A DNA stretch of 64,000 nucleotides from positions 124,001 to 188,000 of the forward strand of contig CP015195.1 of the NCBI GenBank assembly GCA_012221805.1, written 5' to 3'. Under the pieces are notes generated by a model that worked only from the letters and a program-made list of their open reading frames with translations, was not told the origin of the DNA and searched no databases. Every line of letters begins with the position of its first letter. Position 1 is the first letter of the stretch. Position numbers and translations under genes: made by a program. Positions 38,238 to 46,992 of the stretch are shown one piece after another. The stretch comes from Pasteurellaceae bacterium RH1A (GTDB taxonomy: Bacteria > Pseudomonadota > Gammaproteobacteria > Enterobacterales > Pasteurellaceae).

Positions 38238-39050
38238 CTAGTCAAATATACTAAAAATCTTTCTTACGCCACTGCTCACGGCATCAACTGTACTACTCGC
38301 GACATCGCTAACAACGTCAACAGCACCACTCGCCACATCACCAACAACTTCCACTGTACTAGAAATTGCATCGCTAGCAACACTAACAGCACCACTCACA
38401 ACACCACTCGCAATACACGTTGTAATATCCACAATATCGCTGGCAACATTTGCTGTGACATTCGCAGCATTAACAACCGTATCCAACGTTCCACTAATAA
38501 CATCTCCAGCGGTATCCACTAGTTTATCTGAATTCGTTGCCATAACAGCCAAACCTAAGCCAATCAAAAGCGGAGCAGTTACTGGATTAGACGCTAATGG
38601 AACAGTTGAGACAATAATCCCTGAACTACTTAAACCACCTGTAATCACTGCACCACCTGTGGCATAAGTAGCATACGTTTTATAAGCTTGATATGTTGCT
38701 GCGGCAGTAGTAGCAGTGCTAACAACTTGATAGCTTACATTTATCCCTTGAATACACCAAAGCACAAAAGCATCACAATTATTTAAAACCAAATCGTAAA
38801 GATCTTCGCCTAAACGACTTTCTGCTCGTACCACACTTTCTTCAGCGTTATAAACCCTTACTGGGTGGTTTATTACGCCAAATTCTTGCCCATTAGCAAA
38901 TTTTTCAAGTGTTGTGACTTCAACTGGACCTCGGTTAAAACCATCTGCAAAACCTGAATAATGAATAACTTGACCATTACCAATATAAATCCCGTGGTGG
39001 GTATACCCTGTTCTTATGGTATAAAGATGATCACCTCTGCTAAATGCCAT
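38238..39050 (-). CDS. LRAT/NlpC-P60-like domain protein with helical repeat tail
   Basis: 270 residues from ATG 39050 (MAFSRGDHLYTIR). Residues 5-110 form an LRAT-type papain-like fold: THHGIYIGNGQVIHYSG with the candidate catalytic histidine, then NNCDAFVLWC with the nucleophile cysteine. LRAT-fold proteins are acyltransferases, phospholipases or amidases. After a hydrophobic glycine/valine-rich stretch (about 135-175), the tail repeats units such as VASGVVSGAVSVASDAI and VVSDVASSTVDAVSSG, predicted amphipathic helices that could bind membranes. No signal peptide. No partner gene seen. Likely transferred: isolated, AT-rich surroundings. Confidence 0.8.
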   Translation of the reverse strand: MAFSRGDHLYTIRTGYTHHGIYIGNGQVIHYSGFADGFNRGPVEVTTLEKFANGQEFGVINHPVRVYNAEESVVRAESRLGEDLYDLVLNNCDAFVLWCIQGINVSYQVVSTATTAAATYQAYKTYATYATGGAVITGGLSSSGIIVSTVPLASNPVTAPLLIGLGLAVMATNSDKLVDTAGDVISGTLDTVVNAANVTANVASDIVDITTCIASGVVSGAVSVASDAISSTVEVVGDVASGAVDVVSDVASSTVDAVSSGVRKIFSIFD

Positions 39051-39220
39051 AATAAGCTCCATTGTGGTTGATAAAAAACACCTAGATTGTACAAAAAAAA
39101 AACAAATGATCTGCAAGTTTTTTCATCAATAAAAAGAAGTTTTTGATCATTTCCTATTTAAATGCAGATAAACAGTAAGCGGGTCAAAATGTCTGAATTT
39201 TTTGTCCTGCTTGTATTGGC
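39051..39220. other. AT-rich upstream region of the LRAT gene
   Basis: Contains A-rich tracts and a degenerate inverted uptake-signal pair (about 39176-39214). No gene seen. Confidence 0.5.
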
Positions 39221-39325
39221 CTAGAGTTTTGGGGAGTTAGCTTTTTGGAGTAGTTTGGCAGCAAGTCTGGCGATACTTTCTTCCTCATAGATTTCTAAGC
39301 CTCTGGCACCAGCGAGGTTAATAAA
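39221..39325 (-). pseudogene. Remnant of an unknown protein gene (C-terminal end)
   Basis: Minus-strand frame ending at TAG 39221-39223 reads NLAGARGLEIYEEESIARL then AAKLLQKANSPKL: well-formed, protein-like and codon-typical, but with no start and a stop just upstream. Probably the tail of a deleted gene. Family not recognised. Confidence 0.4.
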
Positions 39326-39340
39326 TTAGGAATTGCCATC

Positions 39341-39398
39341 ACAAGCGGTCAATCCCTCCTACTTTTTTGCAAATTCCCCGCAAGATTAGACCGCTTGC
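39341..39398. repeat. Inverted uptake-signal pair
   Basis: ACAAGCGGT (39341-39349) and ACCGCTTGC (39390-39398) with a TTTGCAAA segment in between. Lies upstream of trkH, so here it is not clearly a gene terminator. Confidence 0.75.
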
Positions 39399-39444
39399 CC
39401 TTTCCTTGCTAAAATTGCCCCGTTAATTCAAACCCGAGGTTTCT

Positions 39445-40929
39445 GTGCAATTTCTATCCATCTTCCGCATTGTGGGCATTTTGATTATGAGCTTTTCGGT
39501 CATTATGCTGGTGCCGGCCTGTGTTGCCCTGATTTATGGCGATGGGGGCGGTCGCTCCTTTGTGGAGGCCTTTCTCTTTGAATGCCTCTTTGGGGCTATG
39601 CTCTGGTGGCTCTGTCGGGACAAGAAGCAGGAACTCCGCTCCCGTGAGGCCTTTTTGCTGGTGGTGGCCTTCTGGTTCGTCTTGGGCATGATGGGGGCCG
39701 TGCCTTTTATCCTGCTGGAAAATCCCGATCTCAACATTGCTGAATCCATCTTTGAATCCTTCTCGGCCCTGACCACCACGGGGGCCACGGTCATTGTCGG
39801 TCTGGATCACCTGCCCAAGGCCATTCTCTTCTATCGCCAGTTCCTCCAATGGTTTGGCGGAATGGGGATCATCGTTTTAGCCGTGGCCCTTATGCCCCTT
39901 TTAGGTGTGGGCCGGATGCAGCTCTACCGGGCCGAAATGCCTGGCCCACTCAAGGAGCAAAAAACCCACCCCCGGGTGTCGGAAATGGCCAAGGCCCTCT
40001 GGCTCATTTATTTCTCCCTAACCCTCCTCTGTGCCGTGGCCTACTGGCTAGCAGGAATGAGCCCCTTTGATGCTATCTCGCATAGCTTCTCAACCATCTC
40101 CATCGGGGGCTTTTCCACCCACGACAGCAGTATGGGCTACTTCAACAGCCCCACCATCAACTATATTGCAAGTTTTTTCCTGATTTTGTCCGCTTGTAAC
40201 TTCTCCCTCCACTATGCCTTTGTGGCTCAGTTCCGGGAAAAGCAGGCCCTCAAGCAGCGAGCCGACATTGGCCGTTTCTACTGGCGGGACTTTGAATTTC
40301 GCTTCTTTATCTTGGTGCAGGTTGTCCTGCTGGCTATTTGCTTTGCGGTGCTCATGCTCTACAACTACTTCGACAGCCCGCAGGCCGCATTTTCCCAGGC
40401 CCTCTTGCAGTCGGTGTCGCTGTCCACCACGGCCGGCTTTACCTCCAACGATTTCAGCCTCTGGCCCTCTCTCCTGCCCACCCTTTTGGTGCTGGCCTCC
40501 TTTATTGGGGGCTGTGCCGGCTCAACAGGCGGCGGCCTCAAGGCGGTGCGGGTCCTTCTGCTCTATTTGCAAAGCCGGCGGGAAATCCAACGCTTTATCC
40601 ACCCCAACATCATCCAACCCATCAAACTAGGTAAGAGTGTCCTGCCCGACCGCATTGTGGAGGGGATTTGGGCCTTTCTCTCGGCCTACTTCTTCGTACT
40701 GATACTCTGTTGGCTGGCAGTGATTGCCTGTGGCATGAACTCTTTTGACGGGCTCAATGCAGTCATTGCCTCCATCAATAATCTGGGCCCAGCCCTGGGC
40801 AGTGTGAGCAGCAACTTCACCCATGTGCCCGATTCGGCCAAGCTGGTGCTGACCTTTGCCATGATGTGCGGCCGTTTGGAGGTCTTTACGCTTTTAGTGA
40901 TCTTAAGCCCGAGTTTTTGGCGCCACTAG
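39445..40929 (+). CDS. trkH: Trk potassium uptake protein TrkH
   Basis: Potassium-translocating subunit that works with the NAD-binding TrkA. 494 residues from GTG 39445, about ten membrane spans. Selectivity-filter-like loops are visible: ALTTTGATV, STISIGGFSTH, SLSTTAGFTS and INNLGPALG, one per repeat, each with its key glycine. GGCAGSTGGGLKAVR precedes the third/fourth unit. trkA is not in the window. A TTTGCAAG-type uptake signal lies inside near 40170. Confidence 0.93.
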   Translation: MQFLSIFRIVGILIMSFSVIMLVPACVALIYGDGGGRSFVEAFLFECLFGAMLWWLCRDKKQELRSREAFLLVVAFWFVLGMMGAVPFILLENPDLNIAESIFESFSALTTTGATVIVGLDHLPKAILFYRQFLQWFGGMGIIVLAVALMPLLGVGRMQLYRAEMPGPLKEQKTHPRVSEMAKALWLIYFSLTLLCAVAYWLAGMSPFDAISHSFSTISIGGFSTHDSSMGYFNSPTINYIASFFLILSACNFSLHYAFVAQFREKQALKQRADIGRFYWRDFEFRFFILVQVVLLAICFAVLMLYNYFDSPQAAFSQALLQSVSLSTTAGFTSNDFSLWPSLLPTLLVLASFIGGCAGSTGGGLKAVRVLLLYLQSRREIQRFIHPNIIQPIKLGKSVLPDRIVEGIWAFLSAYFFVLILCWLAVIACGMNSFDGLNAVIASINNLGPALGSVSSNFTHVPDSAKLVLTFAMMCGRLEVFTLLVILSPSFWRH

Positions 40930-40932
40930 CCC

Positions 40933-40946
40933 TTGATGTTTATCAA
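40933..40946. promoter_or_regulatory. Perfect FNR-like palindrome
   Basis: TTGAT-GTTT-ATCAA matches the FNR consensus exactly. It lies 4 bases after the trkH stop and 158 bases before the next ATG, so it probably acts on the secreted-protein gene at 41105. No clear -10 at class II distance was found. Confidence 0.5.
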
Positions 40947-41104
40947 AAATCCACCTAAAAACTGGTTTAACCTCTTACTTTCTACACAAAAACCATACAT
41001 TTTTGATACAAAAAGTGTATATTATTCCTTACAATTAGTTTGTTTATTTTTATTTAGGGCATGTCCTCACCCAACTTTCTTACTTAACTTAAGGAGTGAT
41101 AATA

Positions 41105-41605
41105 ATGAAAAAAACGACACTATTGACACTTTCTGCCACTGCACTTTTAGCGGCAAATGTGGTGCAGGCTGATACACGTTTAGCCCAACTGGAAGCTGAA
41201 GCCCTGCAAAAGGCTCAACAGGTTGCCGCAGCCGAAGCCGAATATCAAAAGGCCCTTAATGCCGTGCGGATGGAAAAGGTCAAAAGCTCTGGCACCGTTT
41301 CAACACCTGTTGTCGCAGCACCTGCACCACAGGGCAAGGGTTATACTATGCCTGATGGCAAGGTAGTTTATGTGAATAGCCAGGCCTCTCAACCTGTCTT
41401 TACCCAGGCACCAAGCACTCCTGTGGTGGCACAAGCTGCTCCAACCATTCAAGCTTCAGTCGGTTATGATCGGGGTTCACAAGGTGAAAAAACCATTGCC
41501 CTTTGCCGCAATGGCACGCAAGAGCAAGTCACTGAAGGCGTTCAACCTTGCCGCACTAGCGGGGTGGCCACCTTACAAGTGACCAAACACTATCACGCTG
41601 ACTAA
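41105..41605 (+). CDS. Secreted protein of unknown function
   Basis: 166 residues. Signal peptide MKKTTLLTLSATALLAANVV then QA, probable cut before DTR. Next an alanine/glutamate-rich helix (LAQLEAEALQKAQQVAAAEA) that could be a coiled coil, a proline/alanine linker (STPVVAAPAPQ, QAPSTPVVAQAAP) and a C-terminal part with two cysteines (ALCRNG and QPCRTSG) that may form a disulfide. Periplasmic or surface-linked. No family recognised. A terminator follows; a perfect FNR-like site lies upstream. Confidence 0.75.
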   Translation: MKKTTLLTLSATALLAANVVQADTRLAQLEAEALQKAQQVAAAEAEYQKALNAVRMEKVKSSGTVSTPVVAAPAPQGKGYTMPDGKVVYVNSQASQPVFTQAPSTPVVAQAAPTIQASVGYDRGSQGEKTIALCRNGTQEQVTEGVQPCRTSGVATLQVTKHYHAD

Positions 41606-41609
41606 GCAA

Positions 41610-41641
41610 AAAGGCGGGGCCTGAGCCTCGCCTTTCTTTTT
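41610..41641 (+). terminator. Terminator of the secreted-protein gene
   Basis: Stem AAGGCGGGGC/GCCTCGCCTT with a CTGA loop (one G/T pair), then TCTTTTT. Confidence 0.88.
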
Positions 41642-41658
41642 GCAAATTTTTGGCTAAA

Positions 41659-42504
41659 TTAGCCCGCTTGTAGATAGGCCCGCAAGCCAGCAAGTGCCTG
41701 TTCAGTATCCCTCACACCTAAATCATACATGGCCTGCACTCGGCTCCAATCCTTTTCAATACGGCTAATCGGCAACATTTGAGAGGGGCGAATCACGAAA
41801 ATTTCCTGCTTGGCCTGTAAATCTATAATCTGCTCAAGACTGCGATTGTAATGTTGGTGGCGTTGCAGCAGGGCCTCAAGCAGATGGGGATATTGGCGAT
41901 AAAAGAGCTTAAAGAGGAAGGGGTTGGCAGGCGATTTGCGGTAGTCCAAGGGTTGGGTTAAGACTACAATTATCTTATCAAAACCCAAGTCCAAGGCCTT
42001 TTGCAGGGGAATGCTGTCGGCAATGCCGCCGTCTAGGTAGCGTTTGCCCTCAATTTCCACCATTTTAGACACCAGCGGCATGGCGGAGGTGGCCCGCAGG
42101 ACTTCCATTTGGGCAAAAGGATCGGTCAGTTTGACATACTCTGCCTGGCCAGTTTCTACATTGGTGAGGGTGGCATAAAAGTCGGTCTGGGCCTGTTTGA
42201 AGGCTTGGTTATCAAAGGGGTCGAGGCTAAAGGGCAGCTCATAAAAGGCGAAATCCTTATTGACCACATTGCCCGTGGTCAGCAAACTTTTCCAGCCCAT
42301 ATAGCGAGGATCATTCAAATAGGCCTTGTTGTAACGCAACACCCGGCCTGGCTGCTGTGAGGGCAAATTAACCCCAAAGAGTACGCCCGCTGAGACGGCC
42401 ACAATGCCGTCCACTTGAATGCTCTCCTGCATGAAAACGTCCAAGACACCCGCAGTAAAGATGGCCCGCATCCCACCGCCCTCAAGCACTAAACCGACTT
42501 TCAT
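41659..42504 (-). CDS. Patatin-like phospholipase (YjjU family)
   Basis: 281 residues. Patatin features: oxyanion hole LEGGGMRAIFTAGVLD, nucleophile serine in AVSAGV near residue 38 (A replaces the first glycine of GxSxG, as in YjjU relatives), and the catalytic aspartate in YLDGGIADSIP. Probably hydrolyses phospholipid acyl chains in the cytoplasm or at the inner membrane. No signal peptide. Upstream it is flanked by repeat family C and an uptake-signal pair. Natural substrate unknown. Confidence 0.88.
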   Translation of the reverse strand: MKVGLVLEGGGMRAIFTAGVLDVFMQESIQVDGIVAVSAGVLFGVNLPSQQPGRVLRYNKAYLNDPRYMGWKSLLTTGNVVNKDFAFYELPFSLDPFDNQAFKQAQTDFYATLTNVETGQAEYVKLTDPFAQMEVLRATSAMPLVSKMVEIEGKRYLDGGIADSIPLQKALDLGFDKIIVVLTQPLDYRKSPANPFLFKLFYRQYPHLLEALLQRHQHYNRSLEQIIDLQAKQEIFVIRPSQMLPISRIEKDWSRVQAMYDLGVRDTEQALAGLRAYLQAG

Positions 42505-42520
42505 TTGTTTCCTTATCTAG

Positions 42521-42587
42521 TGTAGGATGCGGTTTACCGCACCGATAACGCACAAGGGTTGAATGGTGCGATAAATCGCACCCTACA
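42521..42587. repeat. Palindromic repeat family C
   Basis: TGTAGGATGCGGTTTACCGC at the left and the inverted AAATCGCACCCTACA at the right, a 67-base imperfect palindrome with a loop of about 20 bases. It ends inside the next uptake-signal pair. Similar GTAGGGTGCG repeats are widespread in gammaproteobacteria. Confidence 0.7.
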
Positions 42588-42632
42588 AGCGGCTGAATAT
42601 TTGCAAATTCTTGCAATTTTTCAACCGCTTGC
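42585..42632. repeat. Inverted uptake-signal pair after the DUF805 gene
   Basis: ACAAGCGGC (42585-42593) and ACCGCTTGC (42624-42632) with TTTGCAAA-type arms. It begins three bases after the DUF805 stop on the minus strand and is a probable terminator. Confidence 0.75.
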
Positions 42633-42635
42633 AGA

Positions 42636-43214
42636 TTACTGTTGTTGATTAATCCTGGCCGCCACTTGCTCGGCTAATTTAACCAGTTCTTCCTCTTTTG
42701 GATCTGGGCCATACTTATTGGCAAAGCGTTGGCCGTCTTTAAAGAGCAAGATCAAACCAAAAACAAAATAGACAAAGGCCAGGAGCAAGTTGGCGGCAAG
42801 GTAAGCAAAAGGCAGGCCTGAATGAATATTATCCAACTCTTCTGGGCTGCCTGCCAAGGCAAAGCCAAACAAGAGGATAAAGGGCGCAAGAATAAGCAGG
42901 AGCAACCACCAGCCAGACCAGCCCAAATCGTGCATACGGCGTACCGTCACGCTGATAGAGGGCAGGATCATCACCAGCTGATAAAGGATATAAATCAGAT
43001 AAATCCCCATCACCAACAGGCCTGTGCCGACCAAGGCTGCGTCAGAAGAATAGGCCGCAGCCCCAAGGGCTGAAAGGCCACCAACTAACAACAAGCACAG
43101 CATAAAGAGTAGGCTAATCAAAAAATTCCCCAATAAAAACCAGCCATATTCGGCCCGTCTGGCACGGCTGCGAAAATTAAAGCTATTTTTAAAGGCCTGC
43201 AAAAACCATTTCAT
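42636..43214 (-). CDS. DUF805 inner membrane protein
   Basis: 192 residues from ATG 43214 (MKWFLQAFKNSFNF), with an AGAGAGG ribosome site; the longer upstream frame is not used. Typical DUF805 layout (E. coli YhaH/YhaI): RSRARRAEYGWFLLGNFLIS near the start, about four membrane helices, the conserved SVTVRRMHDLGWSGWW motif, and a short charged tail (GPDPKEEELVKLAEQ). Function of the family is unknown. Confidence 0.88.
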   Translation of the reverse strand: MKWFLQAFKNSFNFRSRARRAEYGWFLLGNFLISLLFMLCLLLVGGLSALGAAAYSSDAALVGTGLLVMGIYLIYILYQLVMILPSISVTVRRMHDLGWSGWWLLLLILAPFILLFGFALAGSPEELDNIHSGLPFAYLAANLLLAFVYFVFGLILLFKDGQRFANKYGPDPKEEELVKLAEQVAARINQQQ

Positions 43215-43327
43215 CCTCTCTCCTTGGGTTAAGTGTAAAAATTCCTCAACATTATCCACCATTTTAGGTTGTCGGAAAAGCCAAGATAGGGGAAAATAGC
43301 CCGTTTTTAATTAGAGAAAGAAAGATT

Positions 43328-44908
43328 ATGTCCTACCCACAAGAAGTCAATAAACGTCGTACCTTTGCGATTATCTCCCACCCCGATGCGGGTAAAACCA
43401 CCATTACCGAAAAGGTGCTTCTTTACGGAAACGCCATTCAAACCGCAGGATCAGTCAAGGGCAAGGGCTCGGCCGCCCACGCCAAGTCCGACTGGATGGA
43501 AATGGAAAAACAACGGGGTATCTCCATTACCACCTCGGTGATGCAGTTCCCTTATAACGATTGCCTGGTAAACCTACTAGACACCCCAGGCCACGAGGAC
43601 TTCTCGGAAGATACCTACCGCACGCTGACCGCTGTGGACAGCTGCCTGATGGTGATTGACTCGGCCAAGGGGGTTGAGGAACGTACCATCAAATTGATGG
43701 AGGTTACTCGTCTGCGGGACACACCCATTCTTACCTTTATGAACAAGTTAGACCGGGATATTCGGGATCCGATGGAGCTGTTGGACGAGGTGGAAAGCGT
43801 GCTCAAAATCCGCTGTGCCCCTATTACCTGGCCTATCGGCTGTGGCAAGCTCTTTAAGGGGGTTTACCACATCGCCAAGGATGAAACCTACCTCTACCAA
43901 ACCGGCCAGGGCCATACCATTCAAGAAGTCCGCACCATCAAGGGCCTAGACAACCCTGAGCTGGATCAGGCCGTGGGCGATGATTTGGCCAACCAACTGC
44001 GGGAAGAGCTAGAGCTTGTCCAAGGGGCCAGCAACGAGTTTGAGCACGAGGCCTTTATCAAGGGCGAATTGACCCCCGTTTTCTTCGGGACAGCCTTGGG
44101 TAACTTCGGGGTCGATCACTTCCTAGATGGCCTGACCGAATGGGCACCTAAACCCCAAGCCCGTGAGGCCGATGCCCGCACGGTGGAGAGTTTAGAGGAA
44201 AAATTCTCTGGCTTCGTCTTTAAGATCCAGGCCAATATGGATCCGAAACACCGAGACCGTGTGGCCTTTATGCGGGTGGTTTCGGGCAAGTATGAAAAGG
44301 GGATGAAGCTCAAGCACGTCCGTATTGGCAAGGATGTGGTGATTTCCGATGCCCTGACCTTTATGGCTGGCGACCGTACCCACGCTGAAGAGGCCTATGC
44401 CGGCGATATTATCGGCTTGCACAACCACGGCACTATTCAGATTGGCGACACCTTCACCCAGGGCGAAAACCTCAAGTTCACCGGTATTCCAAACTTTGCC
44501 CCTGAACTCTTCCGCCGCATTCGGCTCAAAGATCCGCTCAAGCAGAAGCAGCTCCTCAAGGGCCTGGTGCAACTGTCTGAAGAAGGGGCTGTGCAGGTAT
44601 TCCGCCCTCTGATGAATAACGATCTTATCGTGGGCGCTGTCGGTGTCCTCCAGTTTGATGTCGTGGTCTCCCGCCTCAAAACCGAGTACAACGTAGAAGC
44701 CATTTACGAAAACGTAAACGTGGCTACCGCCCGCTGGGTGGAATGTTCAGATGTGAAAAAATTCGAGGAATTTAAACGCAAGAATGAGCAGAACTTAGCC
44801 CTAGATGGCGGTGATAACCTCACCTATATCGCCCCGACCATGGTGAATTTGAATTTGGCTCAGGAGCGTTATCCTGATGTGGCCTTCTTTAAAACACGGG
44901 AGCACTAG
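43328..44908 (+). CDS. prfC: Peptide chain release factor RF3
   Basis: GTPase that removes RF1/RF2 from the ribosome after termination. 526 residues. G1 [13 protein letters not shown]2 region [13 protein letters not shown]3 [15 protein letters not shown]4 NKLDRDIRD, and the RF3-specific C-terminal domains with [19 protein letters not shown]. Divergent from the DUF805 gene. An uptake-signal hairpin ends it. Confidence 0.97.
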   Translation: MSYPQEVNKRRTFAIISHPDAGKTTITEKVLLYGNAIQTAGSVKGKGSAAHAKSDWMEMEKQRGISITTSVMQFPYNDCLVNLLDTPGHEDFSEDTYRTLTAVDSCLMVIDSAKGVEERTIKLMEVTRLRDTPILTFMNKLDRDIRDPMELLDEVESVLKIRCAPITWPIGCGKLFKGVYHIAKDETYLYQTGQGHTIQEVRTIKGLDNPELDQAVGDDLANQLREELELVQGASNEFEHEAFIKGELTPVFFGTALGNFGVDHFLDGLTEWAPKPQAREADARTVESLEEKFSGFVFKIQANMDPKHRDRVAFMRVVSGKYEKGMKLKHVRIGKDVVISDALTFMAGDRTHAEEAYAGDIIGLHNHGTIQIGDTFTQGENLKFTGIPNFAPELFRRIRLKDPLKQKQLLKGLVQLSEEGAVQVFRPLMNNDLIVGAVGVLQFDVVVSRLKTEYNVEAIYENVNVATARWVECSDVKKFEEFKRKNEQNLALDGGDNLTYIAPTMVNLNLAQERYPDVAFFKTREH

Positions 44909-44913
44909 AGCTT

Positions 44914-44961
44914 ACAAGCGGGTTGAAATTTGCAGGATTTTGCAAATTTTGGCCCGCTTGT
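44914..44961. repeat. Inverted uptake-signal pair after prfC
   Basis: ACAAGCGGG (44914-44922) and CCCGCTTGT (44953-44961), arms extended by AAATTTGCA/TGCAAATTT. Begins five bases after the prfC stop; likely terminator. Confidence 0.85.
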
Positions 44962-45056
44962 ATTTTGTGATCTTGATCGAGAAACTTAAAAGGCTAGTTT
45001 GCCAAATCAGACAAACTTCTTATACTTAAAATATTTATGGCTAAATAGAGGTTAAA

Positions 45057-45899
45057 ATGGACGAGATTAAGTTATTCGAGCAACAGCAAATTCGCTCAAT
45101 TTGGGATGAACAAAAACAGGAATGGTTCTTTAGCATTATTGATATTGTTTCTGTACTCACTCAGAGTGCAAATCCCAGTAACTATTGGAAAGTCTTAAAA
45201 AGCCGCCTAATAAAAGAGGGAAATCAGTCGGTTACAAATTGTAACCAACTGAAAATGAAATCTTTTAAAGACGGCAAATATTATAAGACCGATGTAGCCA
45301 ATATGCGGGATATCTTCCGAATCATTCAATCTATTCCCTCTCCTAAGGCAGAGCCATTTAAGCTGTGGCTAGCCCAAGTTGGGCAAGATAGGATAGATGA
45401 AATCATTGATCCCGAACTAACCATCGATCGTGCTTTAGAAACCTATATATCTAAGGGTTATACCAAAGAGTGGATTAATCAACGCTTACAGGCTATTCAG
45501 GTGCGAAAAGAGTTGACTGATGCTTGGCAAGCTCATGGCGTAAAAGGCAATGAATATGCAATTTTAACTAATGAGATCACAAAAGCTTGGGCAGGCATAA
45601 ATACTCATGAATATAAAAAACTCAAAGGACTTACAAAAGAAAATTTACGAGATAATATGTCTACTTTGGAACTGGTATTAAATATGCTTGCCGAAGCCAC
45701 AACAACCGAGCTTACTCACATTGAAAAACCACAGGGGTTTGATGAAAATCGCAACATCGCTAAAAGAGGTGGAAATGTAGCGGGTAAGGCACGACAAAAT
45801 ATTCAAGCAGAATCTGGCCGTTCGGTGATTAGCTCACAAAATGCAACCCACTTTATTCAAGTCATTGCAGAAACAGCTAATATCACTAACAAAAAATAA
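45057..45899 (+). CDS. Bro-N domain protein with DinD-like C-terminus
   Basis: 280 residues. Residues 5-110 match the Bro-N fold (WFFSIIDIVSVLTQSANPSNYW, then KYYKTDVANMRDIFRIIQ and PFKLWLAQVGQDRIDEI), a DNA-binding domain of phage antirepressors and related proteins. The C-terminal part (KGLTKENLRDNMSTLELVLN, NATHF) recalls E. coli DinD, a RecA-affecting SOS protein. AT-rich and with no phage genes nearby, so probably a lone acquired gene. Target unknown; no LexA box was found by eye. Confidence 0.78.
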   Translation: MDEIKLFEQQQIRSIWDEQKQEWFFSIIDIVSVLTQSANPSNYWKVLKSRLIKEGNQSVTNCNQLKMKSFKDGKYYKTDVANMRDIFRIIQSIPSPKAEPFKLWLAQVGQDRIDEIIDPELTIDRALETYISKGYTKEWINQRLQAIQVRKELTDAWQAHGVKGNEYAILTNEITKAWAGINTHEYKKLKGLTKENLRDNMSTLELVLNMLAEATTTELTHIEKPQGFDENRNIAKRGGNVAGKARQNIQAESGRSVISSQNATHFIQVIAETANITNKK

Positions 45900-45923
45900 C
45901 ACTATTATGAGTAAAACATTAAC

Positions 45924-46658
45924 ATGAGCGAACAAATTTACGGTATTCACGCAGTGGAAGCCTTTTTGAATAATGCGCCTGAGCGTTTAATTGAAGTCTA
46001 TGTCCTTAAGGGGCGGGAGGATAAACGCTTGTTGCCGCTCCTAAAACAGTTGCAGCAATACGGAATTACCATCCAGCAGCTTAACCGCTCGGCCTTGGAC
46101 AACAAGGCTCAAGGTGAGGTACACCAAGGCATTATTGCTCGGATTAAGCCGACAAAAGAGCTGAATGAACACGATCTTGATGCCATCTTGCAGGAAAAAA
46201 CCAATCCCCTTCTCTTGGTGCTGGATGGGGTAACTGACCCCCATAATCTCGGGGCCTGTTTACGCACAGCCGATGCGGCAGGTGTGGCCGCCGTAATTGT
46301 GCCTAAGGATAAGTCTGCCCAACTGACCCCAACAGCCCGCAAGGTGGCTTGTGGAGCAGCGGAAGTGGTGCCACTAATTAGAGTGACCAATCTGGCCCGT
46401 ACCCTGCGGGACTTGCAGGAACAGAATGTTTGGGTGGTTGGCACCGCAGGCGAGGCGACAGAAACCCTTTATCAGGCCAAACTGACTGGGGCCATTGCCT
46501 TGGTAATGGGGGCAGAGGGCGAGGGTATGCGGCGCCTGACTCGTGAGCATTGTGATCAGCTTATCAGCATTCCTATGGCAGGCTCGGTGTCTTCTTTGAA
46601 TGTATCGGTCGCCACAGGCGTCTGCCTGTTTGAAATTGTCCGCCAGCGGTCTGCCTAG
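45924..46658 (+). CDS. rlmB: 23S rRNA (guanosine-2251-2'-O)-methyltransferase
   Basis: 244-residue SPOUT (TrmH-like) enzyme. N-terminal L30e-like domain ([18 protein letters not shown]), then the knotted domain: [19 protein letters not shown] (motif 1), [14 protein letters not shown] (motif 2) and [18 protein letters not shown] (motif 3) with cofactor-binding residues. Methylates G2251 of the P loop. It starts 24 bases after the Bro-N gene but is usually independent of it. Confidence 0.95.
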   Translation: MSEQIYGIHAVEAFLNNAPERLIEVYVLKGREDKRLLPLLKQLQQYGITIQQLNRSALDNKAQGEVHQGIIARIKPTKELNEHDLDAILQEKTNPLLLVLDGVTDPHNLGACLRTADAAGVAAVIVPKDKSAQLTPTARKVACGAAEVVPLIRVTNLARTLRDLQEQNVWVVGTAGEATETLYQAKLTGAIALVMGAEGEGMRRLTREHCDQLISIPMAGSVSSLNVSVATGVCLFEIVRQRSA

Positions 46659-46759
46659 GCTTGCAAAAAATCTAACCAAACAAACCGCTTGTTGGAACTT
46701 TGCGGGGCCTCTCCAGTCTTAAATCTGCCTTTTGGCAAATTATTATTTCGGAGAGCAAT

Positions 46760-46960
46760 ATGAAAAACTTAACTAAAGTTATCGCAACCATGGCCCTTGC
46801 GGCTTCTATTACTGCCTGTGGCAATATGGACCGCCAGCAGCGCAATACCGCTATTGGTGCCGCCATTGGTGGTGTCGCAGGCCATGTTATTGGTGAAAGC
46901 ACAGGCGCAACCCTAGGTGGTGCTGCCCTGGGTGGCGTGATTGGTAGCCAAGTGAAATAA
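46760..46960 (+). CDS. osmB: OsmB-like glycine-zipper lipoprotein
   Basis: 66 residues from ATG 46760, with a GGAGAG ribosome site. Lipobox SITAC puts the lipidated cysteine near residue 20. After it come RQQRNTAIGAAIGGVAGHVI and GGAALGGVIGSQV, a glycine-zipper membrane hairpin as in E. coli OsmB, which is induced by osmotic stress. The match is good along its length. Monocistronic, with a terminator. Confidence 0.85.
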   Translation: MKNLTKVIATMALAASITACGNMDRQQRNTAIGAAIGGVAGHVIGESTGATLGGAALGGVIGSQVK

Positions 46961-46963
46961 GTG

Positions 46964-46992
46964 AAATGCCCTCAACCAGAGGGCATTTTTTA
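46964..46992. terminator. Bidirectional terminator osmB/ogt
   Basis: AATGCCCTC/GAGGGCATT (46965-46973 with 46979-46987) followed by T6. It overlaps the end of ogt on the minus strand by three bases. Confidence 0.9.

Noticed and set aside
41056-41075. GGGCATGTCCTCA as an element end upstream of the secreted-protein gene
   Set aside because: Similar to the MITE end but no partner end nearby; too short to call.
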